Assembly (NCBI RefSeq): GCF_900111365.1
Contig: NZ_FOGZ01000006.1
Span: 54,633 to 118,632 of the forward strand
DNA: 64,000 nt
Reading direction: 5' to 3'
DNA from: Propionibacterium cyclohexanicum
GTDB lineage: Bacteria; Actinomycetota; Actinomycetes; Propionibacteriales; Propionibacteriaceae
The notes below the pieces were generated by a model that saw nothing but the letters and a program-made list of their open reading frames with translations, did not search any database and was not told where the DNA came from. A program made the translations under genes and the position numbers. Numbering within the stretch: position 1 is the first letter of the stretch; each line of letters begins with the position of its first letter. Below are positions 43,771 to 51,737 of the stretch, in pieces.

Positions 43771-44652
43771 ATGCGAATCGATCTGCACACCCACTCCAAT
43801 GTCTCCGATGGCACCGACAGTCCCACCGCACTGGTGCGGCGGGCCCAGGAGCTGGGTGTGAATGTGGTGGCACTGTGCGACCACGACACCTTCGATGGCA
43901 TCGGCGAGGCCGAGGAGGCGGGGCGTCGCTTCGGAGTGGCGGTTCTGCCCGGCATCGAGATCAGTACCCATGTCGGCCAGCGGGAGGTGCACCTCCTCGG
44001 GTACGGCGCGGATCCCTGGTCGCGGCCGCTGCGCAGTGCGCTGACCGCTCTGCGGGCGAGCCGGACCGAGCGCGTGCCCCAGATGCTGGCCAAGCTGGCC
44101 CAGCTCGGAGTGGGGGTGAGCCTGGCCGATGTCGAGAAGCAGGCGGTCCACGCCTCGTCGGTGGGCCGCCCTCACATCGCCGATGCGCTGGTCGCTGCCG
44201 GGTTCGTGACGAACCGCGACGAGGCCTTTGCCCGATATCTCGATGAGAGCGCGCCGGCATTCGTGCCGCGACGCAGTCTGGACCTGGGGGAGGCCATCGA
44301 CCTGGTGCACGCGGCCCACGGCGCCTGCATCATCGCCCACCCCTGGATCCGCGCGAGCCGTGAAGTGCTCAGCCCGCAGTTGTTCGCCGAGCTGGCGTCC
44401 GAACACGGCCTGGAAGGTATTGAGGTGGACCATCCAGACCAGGACCAGGAGACCCGGGCCATGCTCTTCGACCTGGGCGGGCGGCTCGGTTTCGTGCGCA
44501 CCGGCTCGTCGGACTACCACGGCACGGGAAAAACCGACCATGACATCGGCTGCGAGACGAGTCGGCCGTCTGCGCTGCGTGAACTGGCCCGCCGCATCCG
44601 CGATCGGGGCGGCTCGCTGGGGGGTGTGGAACAGATCATGCCACGCCTGTAG
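43771..44652 (+). CDS. PHP-domain phosphoesterase
   Basis: This 293-residue protein has the four PHP motifs: MRIDLHTHSNVSDGTDSPTA, LCDHDTFDG, LPGIEISTHV and HGACIIAHPWIRAS, with the late GSSDYHGTGKT. These histidines and aspartates bind a cluster of metal ions. Related proteins are 3',5'-nucleoside bisphosphate phosphatases or 5'-3' exonucleases acting on short RNA (RNase AM type). It starts 30 bases after the NAD-GDH gene on the same strand. Confidence 0.9.
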   Translation: MRIDLHTHSNVSDGTDSPTALVRRAQELGVNVVALCDHDTFDGIGEAEEAGRRFGVAVLPGIEISTHVGQREVHLLGYGADPWSRPLRSALTALRASRTERVPQMLAKLAQLGVGVSLADVEKQAVHASSVGRPHIADALVAAGFVTNRDEAFARYLDESAPAFVPRRSLDLGEAIDLVHAAHGACIIAHPWIRASREVLSPQLFAELASEHGLEGIEVDHPDQDQETRAMLFDLGGRLGFVRTGSSDYHGTGKTDHDIGCETSRPSALRELARRIRDRGGSLGGVEQIMPRL

Positions 44653-44846
44653 GGCGTTGCGAGCTGGCGTCTGTCGGGCGTTGGGAGCTGCGCGCCCGTC
44701 TGTGTCGAGGGCTCGGTACCCGGCGAGCTTCTCGCCCTCGACGATTGTGTCGGTCGACGCTGCCATGATGGTCCACCGGGCGGCAGTCGCCGCGCACGGG
44801 CAGAGCTCGGGGGACGCATGGACGACGAGGGCGCGAGGAGCCAGCA

Positions 44847-45584
44847 ATGATGGGGCGCACGCATGCCATGAGCGGCGTGCTGCTCGCGCTGGTCGCAGTG
44901 CCGCTGCTGCCGCGGGTGGGTTGCGATCCGGACGATCCCCTCACCGTGTGCGCCTTTGCGATTGCCTGCGCGGGGGCAGCGATGCTCCCTGACGCCGACC
45001 ATCCCTCGGGCTCGGTTGCCTGGACCCTTCCCCCGGTCACCAAGCCCCTCACGCGCATGGTCGCGGCGCTGTCCGGCGGGCATCGCCACGGCACCCACTC
45101 GCTCATCGGGGTTGTGGGATTCACGGCCTTCGCGCTGCTCGTCGGTTGCCTGCCGCCGTTGCTCCACCAACTCGGTGTCGCACCCGCCCAGCCTCTCGGC
45201 CAGGCCCTGCTCGGGGTATGGATCGGCTTTCTGCTCGCCATCGGGCTCAATGCCCTGCCGGCCAATCCCCAGCGCCACAGCAGGGCGTGGACGCTCGTGG
45301 GGGTGGTCGGTGGTGCGACGCTCGCCCTCACTACGACCCTCGTCAACCTCGCGGCGGGATTCGTCCCCCTGGCCGTGGCCCTCGGATGCCTGGCACATTT
45401 GGCCGGCGACCTCCTCACGAAGGAGGGTTGCCCGCTGCTGTGGCCACTGTCGAACATCCGCTTCCGGGTGGCCGCCATGACCACCGGCCATCTCGCTGAG
45501 CGATGTCTCCTCGCCCCACTCATCGGCGCGGCAGCGGTGCTGCTCCTCCTTGTTCGATTGGGCGCGACGGGTCCTGGCCGCTAG
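44847..45584 (+). CDS. YdjM-type membrane-bound metal-dependent hydrolase family protein
   Basis: This 245-residue membrane protein begins MMGRTHAMSGVLLALVAVPL, then MLPDADHPSGSVAW and GGHRHGTHSLIGVVGFTAFA, and later LAHLAGDLLTKEGCPLLWPL. The H/D motifs (DADHP, HRHGTHS, HLAGDLLT) are the signature of this family (DUF457/YdjM). About five membrane helices alternate with these motifs. No reaction has been proven for most members. It lies between the PHP gene and trpS, all rightward. Confidence 0.85.
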   Translation: MMGRTHAMSGVLLALVAVPLLPRVGCDPDDPLTVCAFAIACAGAAMLPDADHPSGSVAWTLPPVTKPLTRMVAALSGGHRHGTHSLIGVVGFTAFALLVGCLPPLLHQLGVAPAQPLGQALLGVWIGFLLAIGLNALPANPQRHSRAWTLVGVVGGATLALTTTLVNLAAGFVPLAVALGCLAHLAGDLLTKEGCPLLWPLSNIRFRVAAMTTGHLAERCLLAPLIGAAAVLLLLVRLGATGPGR

Positions 45585-45671
45585 CTGTCCTCGCTCGTGC
45601 CATCGTGATGACCCGCACCCCCGCTGGGCGGTGGGCCGATGCCGGTGGCCCATATGGGTAAACTGCCCGCT

Positions 45672-46802
45672 ATGCGCACGGCCCCCAACCTCGAGTCACT
45701 GTCCGTCACCGACGAAGCCGAGGACGGGGCCCCCGAGTTGGACCGCTCCCTGGCAGCCAGCCAGCAGCGAAGCGATGCCATCGAAGCCGATCTGGCGGTG
45801 CATCCGCACAATTACCGGCTGCTCACCGGCGATCGCCCGACTGGGAGACTGCACATCGGACACTACTTCGGATCTATCGCCAATCGGGTGCGGCTGCAGG
45901 ATCTTGGCGTCACGTCCATGCTCGTCATCGCCGACTACCAGGTGATCTACGATCGCGACGGCGTGGGTGCCCTTCAGGAGAACGTGCTGAGCGCTGTCGC
46001 CGACTATCTGGCCTGCGGGATCGACCCGGCGCGCACCACGATCTTCACGCACTCGTCCGTGCCGGCACTCAATCAGCTTCTGCTGCCCTTCCTCAGCCTT
46101 GTGAGCGAGTCCGAGCTGCATCGCAATCCCACTGTCAAAGAGGAGCTGGAGCACACCCAGGGTCGCGCGATGAGCGGACTCATGCTCACCTTCCCGGTGC
46201 ACCAGGCCGCCGACATCCTGTTCGGCAAGGCCAATCTCGTGCCGGTGGGCAAGGATCAGTTGCCGCACATCGAGGTGACTCGGCTCATCGCCCGCCGCTT
46301 CGACGAACGATATGGCCGCGCCGACCCTGCCAGGCCCGTCTTCGGGGCGCCGGACGCGCTGCTCTCCGCGGCCCCGGTCATCCTAGGGCTGGACGGCACG
46401 AAGATGAGCAAGTCGCGGCACAACACCATCGAGATCGGCATGGGTGCGGACGAGACGGCCAAGCTCATCAAGAAGGCCAAGACGGACTCCGAGCGGCACA
46501 TCAGCTATGACCCCCAGAACCGTCCCGAGGTGTCGAATCTGGTCCTGCTCACGGCGCTGGCACGAGGCGAGGAGCCCGCAGCGGTCGCCGATGAGATCGG
46601 CGACGGTGGCGGCGGTGGTCTCAAGAAGGCCTGCACAGAGGCGGTGAACGAGATGCTTGCCCCTATTCGGCAACGACGTGCCGAACTCGTCGCCGACGAG
46701 GGGCTGCTGCGCCAGGTGCTGCGCGAGGGCAATGAGCGCGCCAATGAGGTGGCGGACCAGACCCTGCTCGAGGTGCGCACCGCCATGCAGATGATCTACT
46801 GA
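45672..46802 (+). CDS. trpS: Tryptophanyl-tRNA synthetase
   Basis: This 376-residue class I synthetase has the HIGH motif (TGRLHIGHYFGSIANR, residue about 60) and KMSKS (GLDGTKMSKSRHNTIEIG, near 243), with GRAMSGLMLTFPVHQAADIL and LVPVGKDQLPHIEVTR for tryptophan recognition. ATG 45672 is chosen; an in-frame ATG at 45654 and GTG or ATG further up would only add residues before the fold. The N-terminal 35 residues before HPHNYRLLTGDRPTG are extra relative to typical enzymes. A 28-bp duplication covers the stop codon. Confidence 0.95.
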   Translation: MRTAPNLESLSVTDEAEDGAPELDRSLAASQQRSDAIEADLAVHPHNYRLLTGDRPTGRLHIGHYFGSIANRVRLQDLGVTSMLVIADYQVIYDRDGVGALQENVLSAVADYLACGIDPARTTIFTHSSVPALNQLLLPFLSLVSESELHRNPTVKEELEHTQGRAMSGLMLTFPVHQAADILFGKANLVPVGKDQLPHIEVTRLIARRFDERYGRADPARPVFGAPDALLSAAPVILGLDGTKMSKSRHNTIEIGMGADETAKLIKKAKTDSERHISYDPQNRPEVSNLVLLTALARGEEPAAVADEIGDGGGGGLKKACTEAVNEMLAPIRQRRAELVADEGLLRQVLREGNERANEVADQTLLEVRTAMQMIY

Positions 46803-46849
46803 ACCCTGTCGGCCGCAAGCAATCTACTGAACCCTGCCGGCCGCAAGCA
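46794..46849 (+). repeat. 28-bp tandem duplication across the trpS stop
   Basis: Two copies of a 28-base unit, beginning ATCTACTGAACCCTG, lie at 46794-46821 and 46822-46849 with one difference. The first contains the last codons and stop of trpS, so the gene product is unchanged. Confidence 0.92.
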
Positions 46850-46947
46850 GCGGGGCACGCAGATCCCTTGGCGGGGAGCTGGCCCCCGGCGCCGAGATCA
46901 TCGTGGCGCCGAGGTCACCCCACCCCCGAGGATCCTCCCCGTCGCGC

Positions 46948-48474
46948 TCAGCCCTTCTCGGCCTCCTGATGATCGGCCTTGCGCTCCACCGGCTTACCGT
47001 TGTGAGTGCGGCGACGCTTGCGATGGCGCTTCTCGGCGTGCTCCGCCGACTTCGGTGATTCCTGAATCCGATCCTGCTGGCCAGCATCCTGTGTGCCCGA
47101 ATCGTGCAGCTCGGATCCGTGCAGCTCGGACCCGTGCCGTGCGGGGCCGCGCCGGCCCCTGCCTCGACCGTGCTCGCGGGCATCCTCCCGATCCTGGTGC
47201 TTGGCGCTGTGCTCGGCGGGCTTGGAGAGATAGCCCTTGGTTCCTTCGGGGATGTCGAGATCGGAGAACAGGTGCGGGCTGGTCGAATAGGTCTCCACCA
47301 GCTCGTGGAAGGGCAGGTCGAGTGCCTTGTTGATGACCTTCCAGCGGGTCACGTCCTGCCAGTCGACCAGTGTCACGGCGATCCCGTCGTGGCCGGCCCG
47401 TCCGGTGCGCCCGATCCGGTGTACGTACTGCTCGGGATCGTCGGGCACCTCGTAGTTGATGACGTGGGTGACGTCGTCGACATCGATGCCACGGGCGGCG
47501 ACGTCGGTGCACACCAGCACATGGACCTTGCCGTTGCGGAAGCGCTTCATCGTCTTCTCCCGCTGTACCTGATTGAGATCGCCGTGCAGCGGGGCGACGT
47601 CGAAGCCGCGCTCGGACAGCTCGTCGGTGAGGCGCTGCGCTGAACGCTTCGTGCGGGTGAAGATCATCATGCGGTGCATGCTGGGCGACTGGAGGATCTT
47701 GCCGAGGATCTCCGGCTTGTCCATGGAATGCGCCTGGTAGACAAATTGGGTCGTCTGCGGCACGGTGGACTGGGCATCGTGGCCCTCGGCGCGGATGTTG
47801 ACCGGCTGGTTGAGCCGGCTGCGCGCCAGCGACATGATGACGGCCGGCATCGTGGCGCTGAACAAGAGGGTCTGGCGGCTGGTGGGAGTGCGGTCGAGCA
47901 AGGCCTCCACATCGGGCAGGAAGCCCAGATCGAGCATCTCGTCGGCCTCGTCGAGCACGGCAATCCGCACATGGGACAGGTCGAGTTCACGACGGTGCAG
48001 CAGGTCGAGCAGACGCCCGGGGGTGCCGACCACGACATCGACGCCGCTGGCAAGCGCGTCGAGCTGGCTGTCATAGCCCACTCCGCCGTAGATGGTGAGC
48101 ACCCGGGCACCGCGGATCCGGGCCGCGGTGGCGATGTCGTTTCCCACCTGCTGGGCCAGCTCGCGGGTGGGCGTCATCACCAGGGCCTGGGGTTTTCCGG
48201 GTGCGGGCAGTTCGCCGAATCCCTCGTCGCCCTCAAGGACGATGTGTTCGAGGATCGGGATGCCGAAGGCGAGGGTCTTGCCGGTACCCGTGCGTGCCTG
48301 GCCGATCAGATCGGAGCCGGCCAGCGCGATGGGGATTGCCATCTCCTGGATCGGGAAGGGGTTCTCGATGCCTTCGGCCTTGAGGGCTTGGACGATCGCA
48401 GGGTTTACGCCGAGGTCGGCGAAGGTCGTCTTCTCCGTCTGCGTGGCCTCGGAATCAGTGCTGGGAAGCGTCAT
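46948..48474 (-). CDS. DEAD-box RNA helicase
   Basis: This 508-residue helicase has the Q motif (TTFADLGVNPAIVQALKAEG), Walker A ARTGTGKTLAF, PTRELAQQ, VLDEADEMLDLGFL, the SAT motif FSATMP, TDVAARGIDVDDVTHVINYE and HRIGRTGRAGHD. The C-terminal 110 residues are basic, with HGSELHGSELHDSG repeats and RHRKRRRTHNGKPVERKAD, an RNA-binding tail. It probably unwinds mRNA or rRNA, for instance in the cold. ATG 48474 is chosen since the frame before it shows no conserved residues. The leader upstream has two hairpins, which may regulate it. Confidence 0.93.
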   Translation of the reverse strand: MTLPSTDSEATQTEKTTFADLGVNPAIVQALKAEGIENPFPIQEMAIPIALAGSDLIGQARTGTGKTLAFGIPILEHIVLEGDEGFGELPAPGKPQALVMTPTRELAQQVGNDIATAARIRGARVLTIYGGVGYDSQLDALASGVDVVVGTPGRLLDLLHRRELDLSHVRIAVLDEADEMLDLGFLPDVEALLDRTPTSRQTLLFSATMPAVIMSLARSRLNQPVNIRAEGHDAQSTVPQTTQFVYQAHSMDKPEILGKILQSPSMHRMMIFTRTKRSAQRLTDELSERGFDVAPLHGDLNQVQREKTMKRFRNGKVHVLVCTDVAARGIDVDDVTHVINYEVPDDPEQYVHRIGRTGRAGHDGIAVTLVDWQDVTRWKVINKALDLPFHELVETYSTSPHLFSDLDIPEGTKGYLSKPAEHSAKHQDREDAREHGRGRGRRGPARHGSELHGSELHDSGTQDAGQQDRIQESPKSAEHAEKRHRKRRRTHNGKPVERKADHQEAEKG

Positions 48475-48817
48475 GAATTCAGTTCTCCACCTCCCGCGTG
48501 TGCGCGGGGGACAAGATTCGATAGCGTCGTCCGTGCGGCGCCGAACAGAATCAGGACGCGCACCCTTGAGGGGCGAATTCGAGAACCATCGGCGCTGGTC
48601 CGCTGCCACCGTGGGGGCGGCGCGGGCGCATGCGCTGGGGCAACGACTCGGGCGCACGGTTGTGCGCCCGTGCCATTCTAGCGGTCCGAGGCGTGCGCGT
48701 CAGATCACGACGGCCATCCGGTCTGCCCCGGATACCGGCAGTGAACCGATGCCCGGTGCGGCTCGAGGCGGCCCTGTGCGCCCCCTCCGGGCAGGCTCTT
48801 GCGACTAGCCTTGCTTC
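48475..48817. promoter_or_regulatory. Divergent leader region with hairpins
   Basis: The 343 bases between the leftward RNA helicase and the rightward ferritin-like gene hold no supported ORF. CCCGCG-TGTG-CGCGGG (48493-48508) lies 19 bases upstream of the helicase start, and CGGGCGCAC-GGTT-GTGCGCCCG (48649-48670) lies further up. Both could form structures in the helicase leader RNA, as seen for cold-responsive helicases; this is inference. Confidence 0.45.
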
Positions 48818-49570
48818 GTGACCGAGCATCGCCCTGACAGCAGCCCTTCCCCCGCCCCCCGCCCCGCCTCGCCCGGGCGCACGCGAGTGCCTATCGAGAT
48901 GCCCGGTGGCGGGCGCGATCTGCTGGGATTCACGGCGCAGGCCGATCTCGTCGATTTCGAGATGCTCGCCGCGTCGGGCGGGCTGGCACCGAGCCTGGAC
49001 GACCGTCTCACCGTGGCAGGCCTGGCGGCTGCCCAGTTCGACCGCTTCGAGCGGATCAGTGAGGAACTGCGCGTCGAGGGTGCCGCTGTCGACGCCACCC
49101 TCGAGCCCTTCCGGGAGGCCTTTGACAGTTTCGCGCAGGCGACGCGCCCATCCAGCTGGGTCGTCTCGCAATTGCGCGCCCTGCTGGTCACCGGGCTGCG
49201 CACCGACTTCTCGGCCCGCCTCGCTCCGAAACTGTCCGAGCCGCTCGCTCAGCTCCTCGCCCCCGGACCGGCGGCATGGCGAACCACGGATTTTGCCAGC
49301 AGGGCGGTGCAGAAGGCGATCTCCGCCAGACCGGAGATCGGCGGTTCCCTGGCCCTGTTCGGACGCCGTCTGGCGGCGGAGGCCGTGGGCCAGTGCCAGC
49401 GGATCGCCGCGAAGCAGGCGGATCTCACTGCTCTGGTGGCAGACGTCCTCAAGCCCGCCGGGGCGAAGGGCTCGCGGGAGCTGGACGACCTGGGTGTGAT
49501 CAGCGGGCTGCTGGAAGAGCTGATGGACGGGCACGCCCGCCGGATGGCGCGCCTCGGCCTCGGCGTCTGA
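48818..49570 (+). CDS. Ferritin-like fold protein
   Basis: This 250-residue protein fits the actinobacterial ferritin-like (MiaE-type/DUF3583-like) group: RDLLGFTAQADLVDFEMLAA, AGLAAAQFDRFERISEELRV, WVVSQLRALLVTGLRTDFSA and ISGLLEELMDGHARRMARLG. The helices and Glu/His positions suggest a four-helix bundle, perhaps binding a di-metal centre, though I cannot confirm all ligands. The start is GTG 48818; the N-terminal 30 residues are Pro/Ser-rich and may be disordered. Confidence 0.75.
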   Translation: MTEHRPDSSPSPAPRPASPGRTRVPIEMPGGGRDLLGFTAQADLVDFEMLAASGGLAPSLDDRLTVAGLAAAQFDRFERISEELRVEGAAVDATLEPFREAFDSFAQATRPSSWVVSQLRALLVTGLRTDFSARLAPKLSEPLAQLLAPGPAAWRTTDFASRAVQKAISARPEIGGSLALFGRRLAAEAVGQCQRIAAKQADLTALVADVLKPAGAKGSRELDDLGVISGLLEELMDGHARRMARLGLGV

Positions 49571-49626
49571 GCGCGCCACAGACGGCTCGACCGGCCCGGA
49601 TCAGCCAGGCGGGTGGCTCGGTCGCC

Positions 49627-49655
49627 ACTGCGCCGAGGAGCCCCTGTGGCGCAGT
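49627..49655. terminator. Stem-loop between convergent genes
   Basis: ACTGCGCC (49627-49634) and GGCGCAGT (49648-49655) pair across 13 bases, between the stop of the ferritin-like gene and the stop of the DUF3107 gene. Position suggests a bidirectional terminator, though no T-run follows. Confidence 0.5.
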
Positions 49656-49663
49656 ACCGGGAC

Positions 49664-49891
49664 TCAGACGGTGCCGAATCCTACCTGGCGGGCGTGTTCC
49701 TGCCCCAGCTGTATGTAGGCGATCTTCGCCACCGGGATGATCACCTGGCCGCCCTTGGTGTCGGTGAGTGTCAACAGGCCTGACTTCTCGGCCAGGGCCT
49801 CGTCAAGGGAGCTCTTGATCTGGTCGCGGTCCTGGTCGGTCTCGACAGTCAGCTCACGGGGGATGTTCTCGATGCCAATCTTGATGTCCAC
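49664..49891 (-). CDS. DUF3107 protein
   Basis: This 75-residue protein matches DUF3107 over its full length: MDIKIGIENIPRELTVETDQ, GGQVIIPVAKIAYIQLG, and the ending ARQVGFGTV. It is a short actinobacterial protein with ATP-binding or regulatory guesses but no proven function. The gene lies opposite the ferritin-like gene, a neighbour pair often seen in actinobacteria. Confidence 0.9.
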   Translation of the reverse strand: MDIKIGIENIPRELTVETDQDRDQIKSSLDEALAEKSGLLTLTDTKGGQVIIPVAKIAYIQLGQEHARQVGFGTV

Positions 49892-49988
49892 GCGCCAAAC
49901 CTACCCAACGGCCCCACGTCGACGAAGGGCCCTGCTCACGCTCTCAGCGCGATGGCATCGCCAGTGGAGTAACTGTGTGGCGCGAGAT

Positions 49989-50918
49989 TCACTCCGGGGA
50001 AGGCGCACCCGACGCCGCGCCGTCGTCCCGCGCGACGTCGCCTGATGGCTCGTCAGAGGGTGGCGGGGTCCCCTCGGTGGCCTGTTCGACCCGTACCAGC
50101 CCTACGGTGATGTTGTCGTGGCCGCCACGGGCATTCGCCCAGTCGACGAGCTGACCGGCCAGTTCCTCGGCGGTCGCACCCTCGGGTCGTGACAGGCTGT
50201 CCCACACACCGCGCAGGTCCTTGGCCGATGAGGCGTAGTTCCACAGGCCGTCGCTGCACACGAGCAACCAGCCCGAACCCGCCACCCGGAAACCTCCCAG
50301 CTGCGGTTCTGGATCGGGTGCATTGGGGCCGAGCCATTTGGTGATGGCATGGGCCTGACGTCCGGCCTCGGCGACATCGCGGGTGACGCCGAGCTCGATG
50401 CTCAACTGGGCCATCGAGTCGTCGGTGGTCAAGATGAGGTCTGTGTGGTCGTCGCCGAACCAGTAGGCGCGCGAATCGCCCACATTGGCGACGATGACGA
50501 AGCCCCGGTGCAGCAGCGCCAGCACGAGGGTGCAGGCGTATCCGTCGGAATTGTCTCCCGCTGCCTCGGCGATGCTCTGATTCGCGCTGTGCACGGCCTC
50601 GCGCAGGGCCTGGGCAAGGCCGCCCGGATCGTCACTGTGCTCCCGGTCGGTGAGAACACCGATGAGCGCATCGGTGGCGCGGTCGACGGCGATCTGGCTC
50701 GCCACATCGGAGTGTGGCGAGGTGGAGACGCCGTCGGAGACCGCCACGATCGCGCTGCGATTGCTGGTCGAGGACGTGGCGGCGAGTGCGAGGGCGTCCT
50801 GATTCGGAGATGCCTTGGAACCGACATGGGTTGCGCCGCCAGCCCACGGTGTGGGTCCGCGCCGGACGTTGTCCCGGTCGACGCCTGCGGTGGGATTGCC
50901 GGGCTCTTGGCTGCTCAT
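49989..50918 (-). CDS. PP2C-family serine/threonine phosphatase
   Basis: This 309-residue protein has PP2C metal and phosphate motifs: PNQDALAL, VAVSDGVSTSPHSDVAS, FVIVANVGDSRAYWF, WLLVCSDGLWNYA and GGHDNITVGLV. It removes phosphates from Ser/Thr in signalling. ATG 50918 follows GAGGAAGG. No membrane helix is seen, so it acts in the cytosol. No kinase gene is in view, so its partner is unknown. Confidence 0.92.
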   Translation of the reverse strand: MSSQEPGNPTAGVDRDNVRRGPTPWAGGATHVGSKASPNQDALALAATSSTSNRSAIVAVSDGVSTSPHSDVASQIAVDRATDALIGVLTDREHSDDPGGLAQALREAVHSANQSIAEAAGDNSDGYACTLVLALLHRGFVIVANVGDSRAYWFGDDHTDLILTTDDSMAQLSIELGVTRDVAEAGRQAHAITKWLGPNAPDPEPQLGGFRVAGSGWLLVCSDGLWNYASSAKDLRGVWDSLSRPEGATAEELAGQLVDWANARGGHDNITVGLVRVEQATEGTPPPSDEPSGDVARDDGAASGAPSPE

Positions 50919-51119
50919 GTGCCTTCCTCGTTGGCCTTCCTTATTGGCCTTCTTCGTTGGCCTCGTGCGCCTCCTGCCGCCGGTCACCGGCTGAGGAGCG
51001 GACCTCGAGGGTCAGGTGGAAGGACCCGGCGGTCTGCAGTTCGGTGTGCGACAGACCCGCTGTGCCGGCTTGCGTGCTTCCTGCCCCTGGGACAGGCCCT
51101 GCCCCTGCCAGGGACCCTG

Positions 51120-51167
51120 TATGCGAAGGACCTTGTATGTGAGAGACCTTGTATGCGAGAGACCTTG
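51120..51167 (+). repeat. Three 16-bp tandem repeats between the phosphatase and cspA
   Basis: TATGCGAAGGACCTTG, TATGTGAGAGACCTTG and TATGCGAGAGACCTTG stand head to tail (51120-51135, 51136-51151, 51152-51167). They lie upstream of the PP2C gene and downstream of cspA, both leftward. Confidence 0.9.
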
Positions 51168-51175
51168 TACAAGAC

Positions 51176-51209
51176 GTGAGGGGCCCCACCCGCGGGTGGC
51201 GCCCCTCAC
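51176..51209 (-). terminator. Terminator-like hairpin downstream of cspA
   Basis: GTGAGGGGC and GCCCCTCAC, with an inner CCACCC/GGGTGG pair, make a long GC-rich stem at 51176-51209. It begins 16 bases after the cspA stop (minus strand), with TCTTGT following. Confidence 0.7.
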
Positions 51210-51225
51210 TACCGATGGATGGAAA

Positions 51226-51429
51226 TCAGATCAGTCTGACGTGCTCAGCCTGCTGACCCTTCGGGCCCTGTGCGACGTCGAACTCAACCTTCTGCCCCTC
51301 GTCCAGGGAACGGAAACCCGTGGCGTCGATCGCGGAGTAATGAACGAAGACGTCATCGCTCGAACCGTCGACGGCGATGAAGCCGTAACCCTTTTCCGCG
51401 TTGAACCACTTAACGGTTCCGGTGGCCAT
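51226..51429 (-). CDS. Cold-shock protein (CspA family)
   Basis: This 67-residue single OB-fold protein has both RNA-binding motifs, [10 protein letters not shown] and VFVHYSAI, and the usual start [13 protein letters not shown]. It binds single-strand RNA and keeps it unfolded. Length and sequence are typical. The gene is leftward, followed by a hairpin. Confidence 0.96.
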   Translation of the reverse strand: MATGTVKWFNAEKGYGFIAVDGSSDDVFVHYSAIDATGFRSLDEGQKVEFDVAQGPKGQQAEHVRLI

Positions 51430-51737
51430 GTGAACTCCCTAACCTTCTCACTGCCGGACCGCACCTCACGGTCCGCTGTCCGTATCAGTGCGCCCTCAGG
51501 CTCAACCGTGCCACGACCCGCCCCAGACTCTTGCTACTGAATACGTGCCCTGCATGAACAGTGCCTTCAGCTTTCCATAACGCGAGGTGGTTTGAAAGCA
51601 TCGGTGAAGATTCTCACGGTACAGATCTCGCGCCATGGGCACAATCCCCGCGTGGCTGCCCGCCGAGCCGGGGGAGCGGCGCTCGCGCGGATCGCGGCCG
51701 GCCGGAACTGTCAGTGGGCAGTGGTTGCATGGTGCCC
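51430..51737. other. Region between cspA and the adnA-like gene
   Basis: These 308 bases contain the cspA leader (minus strand) and the start region of the rightward helicase-nuclease gene. The frame of the latter is open for 59 codons upstream of the chosen ATG but looks non-coding. I see no definite promoter. Confidence 0.4.
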
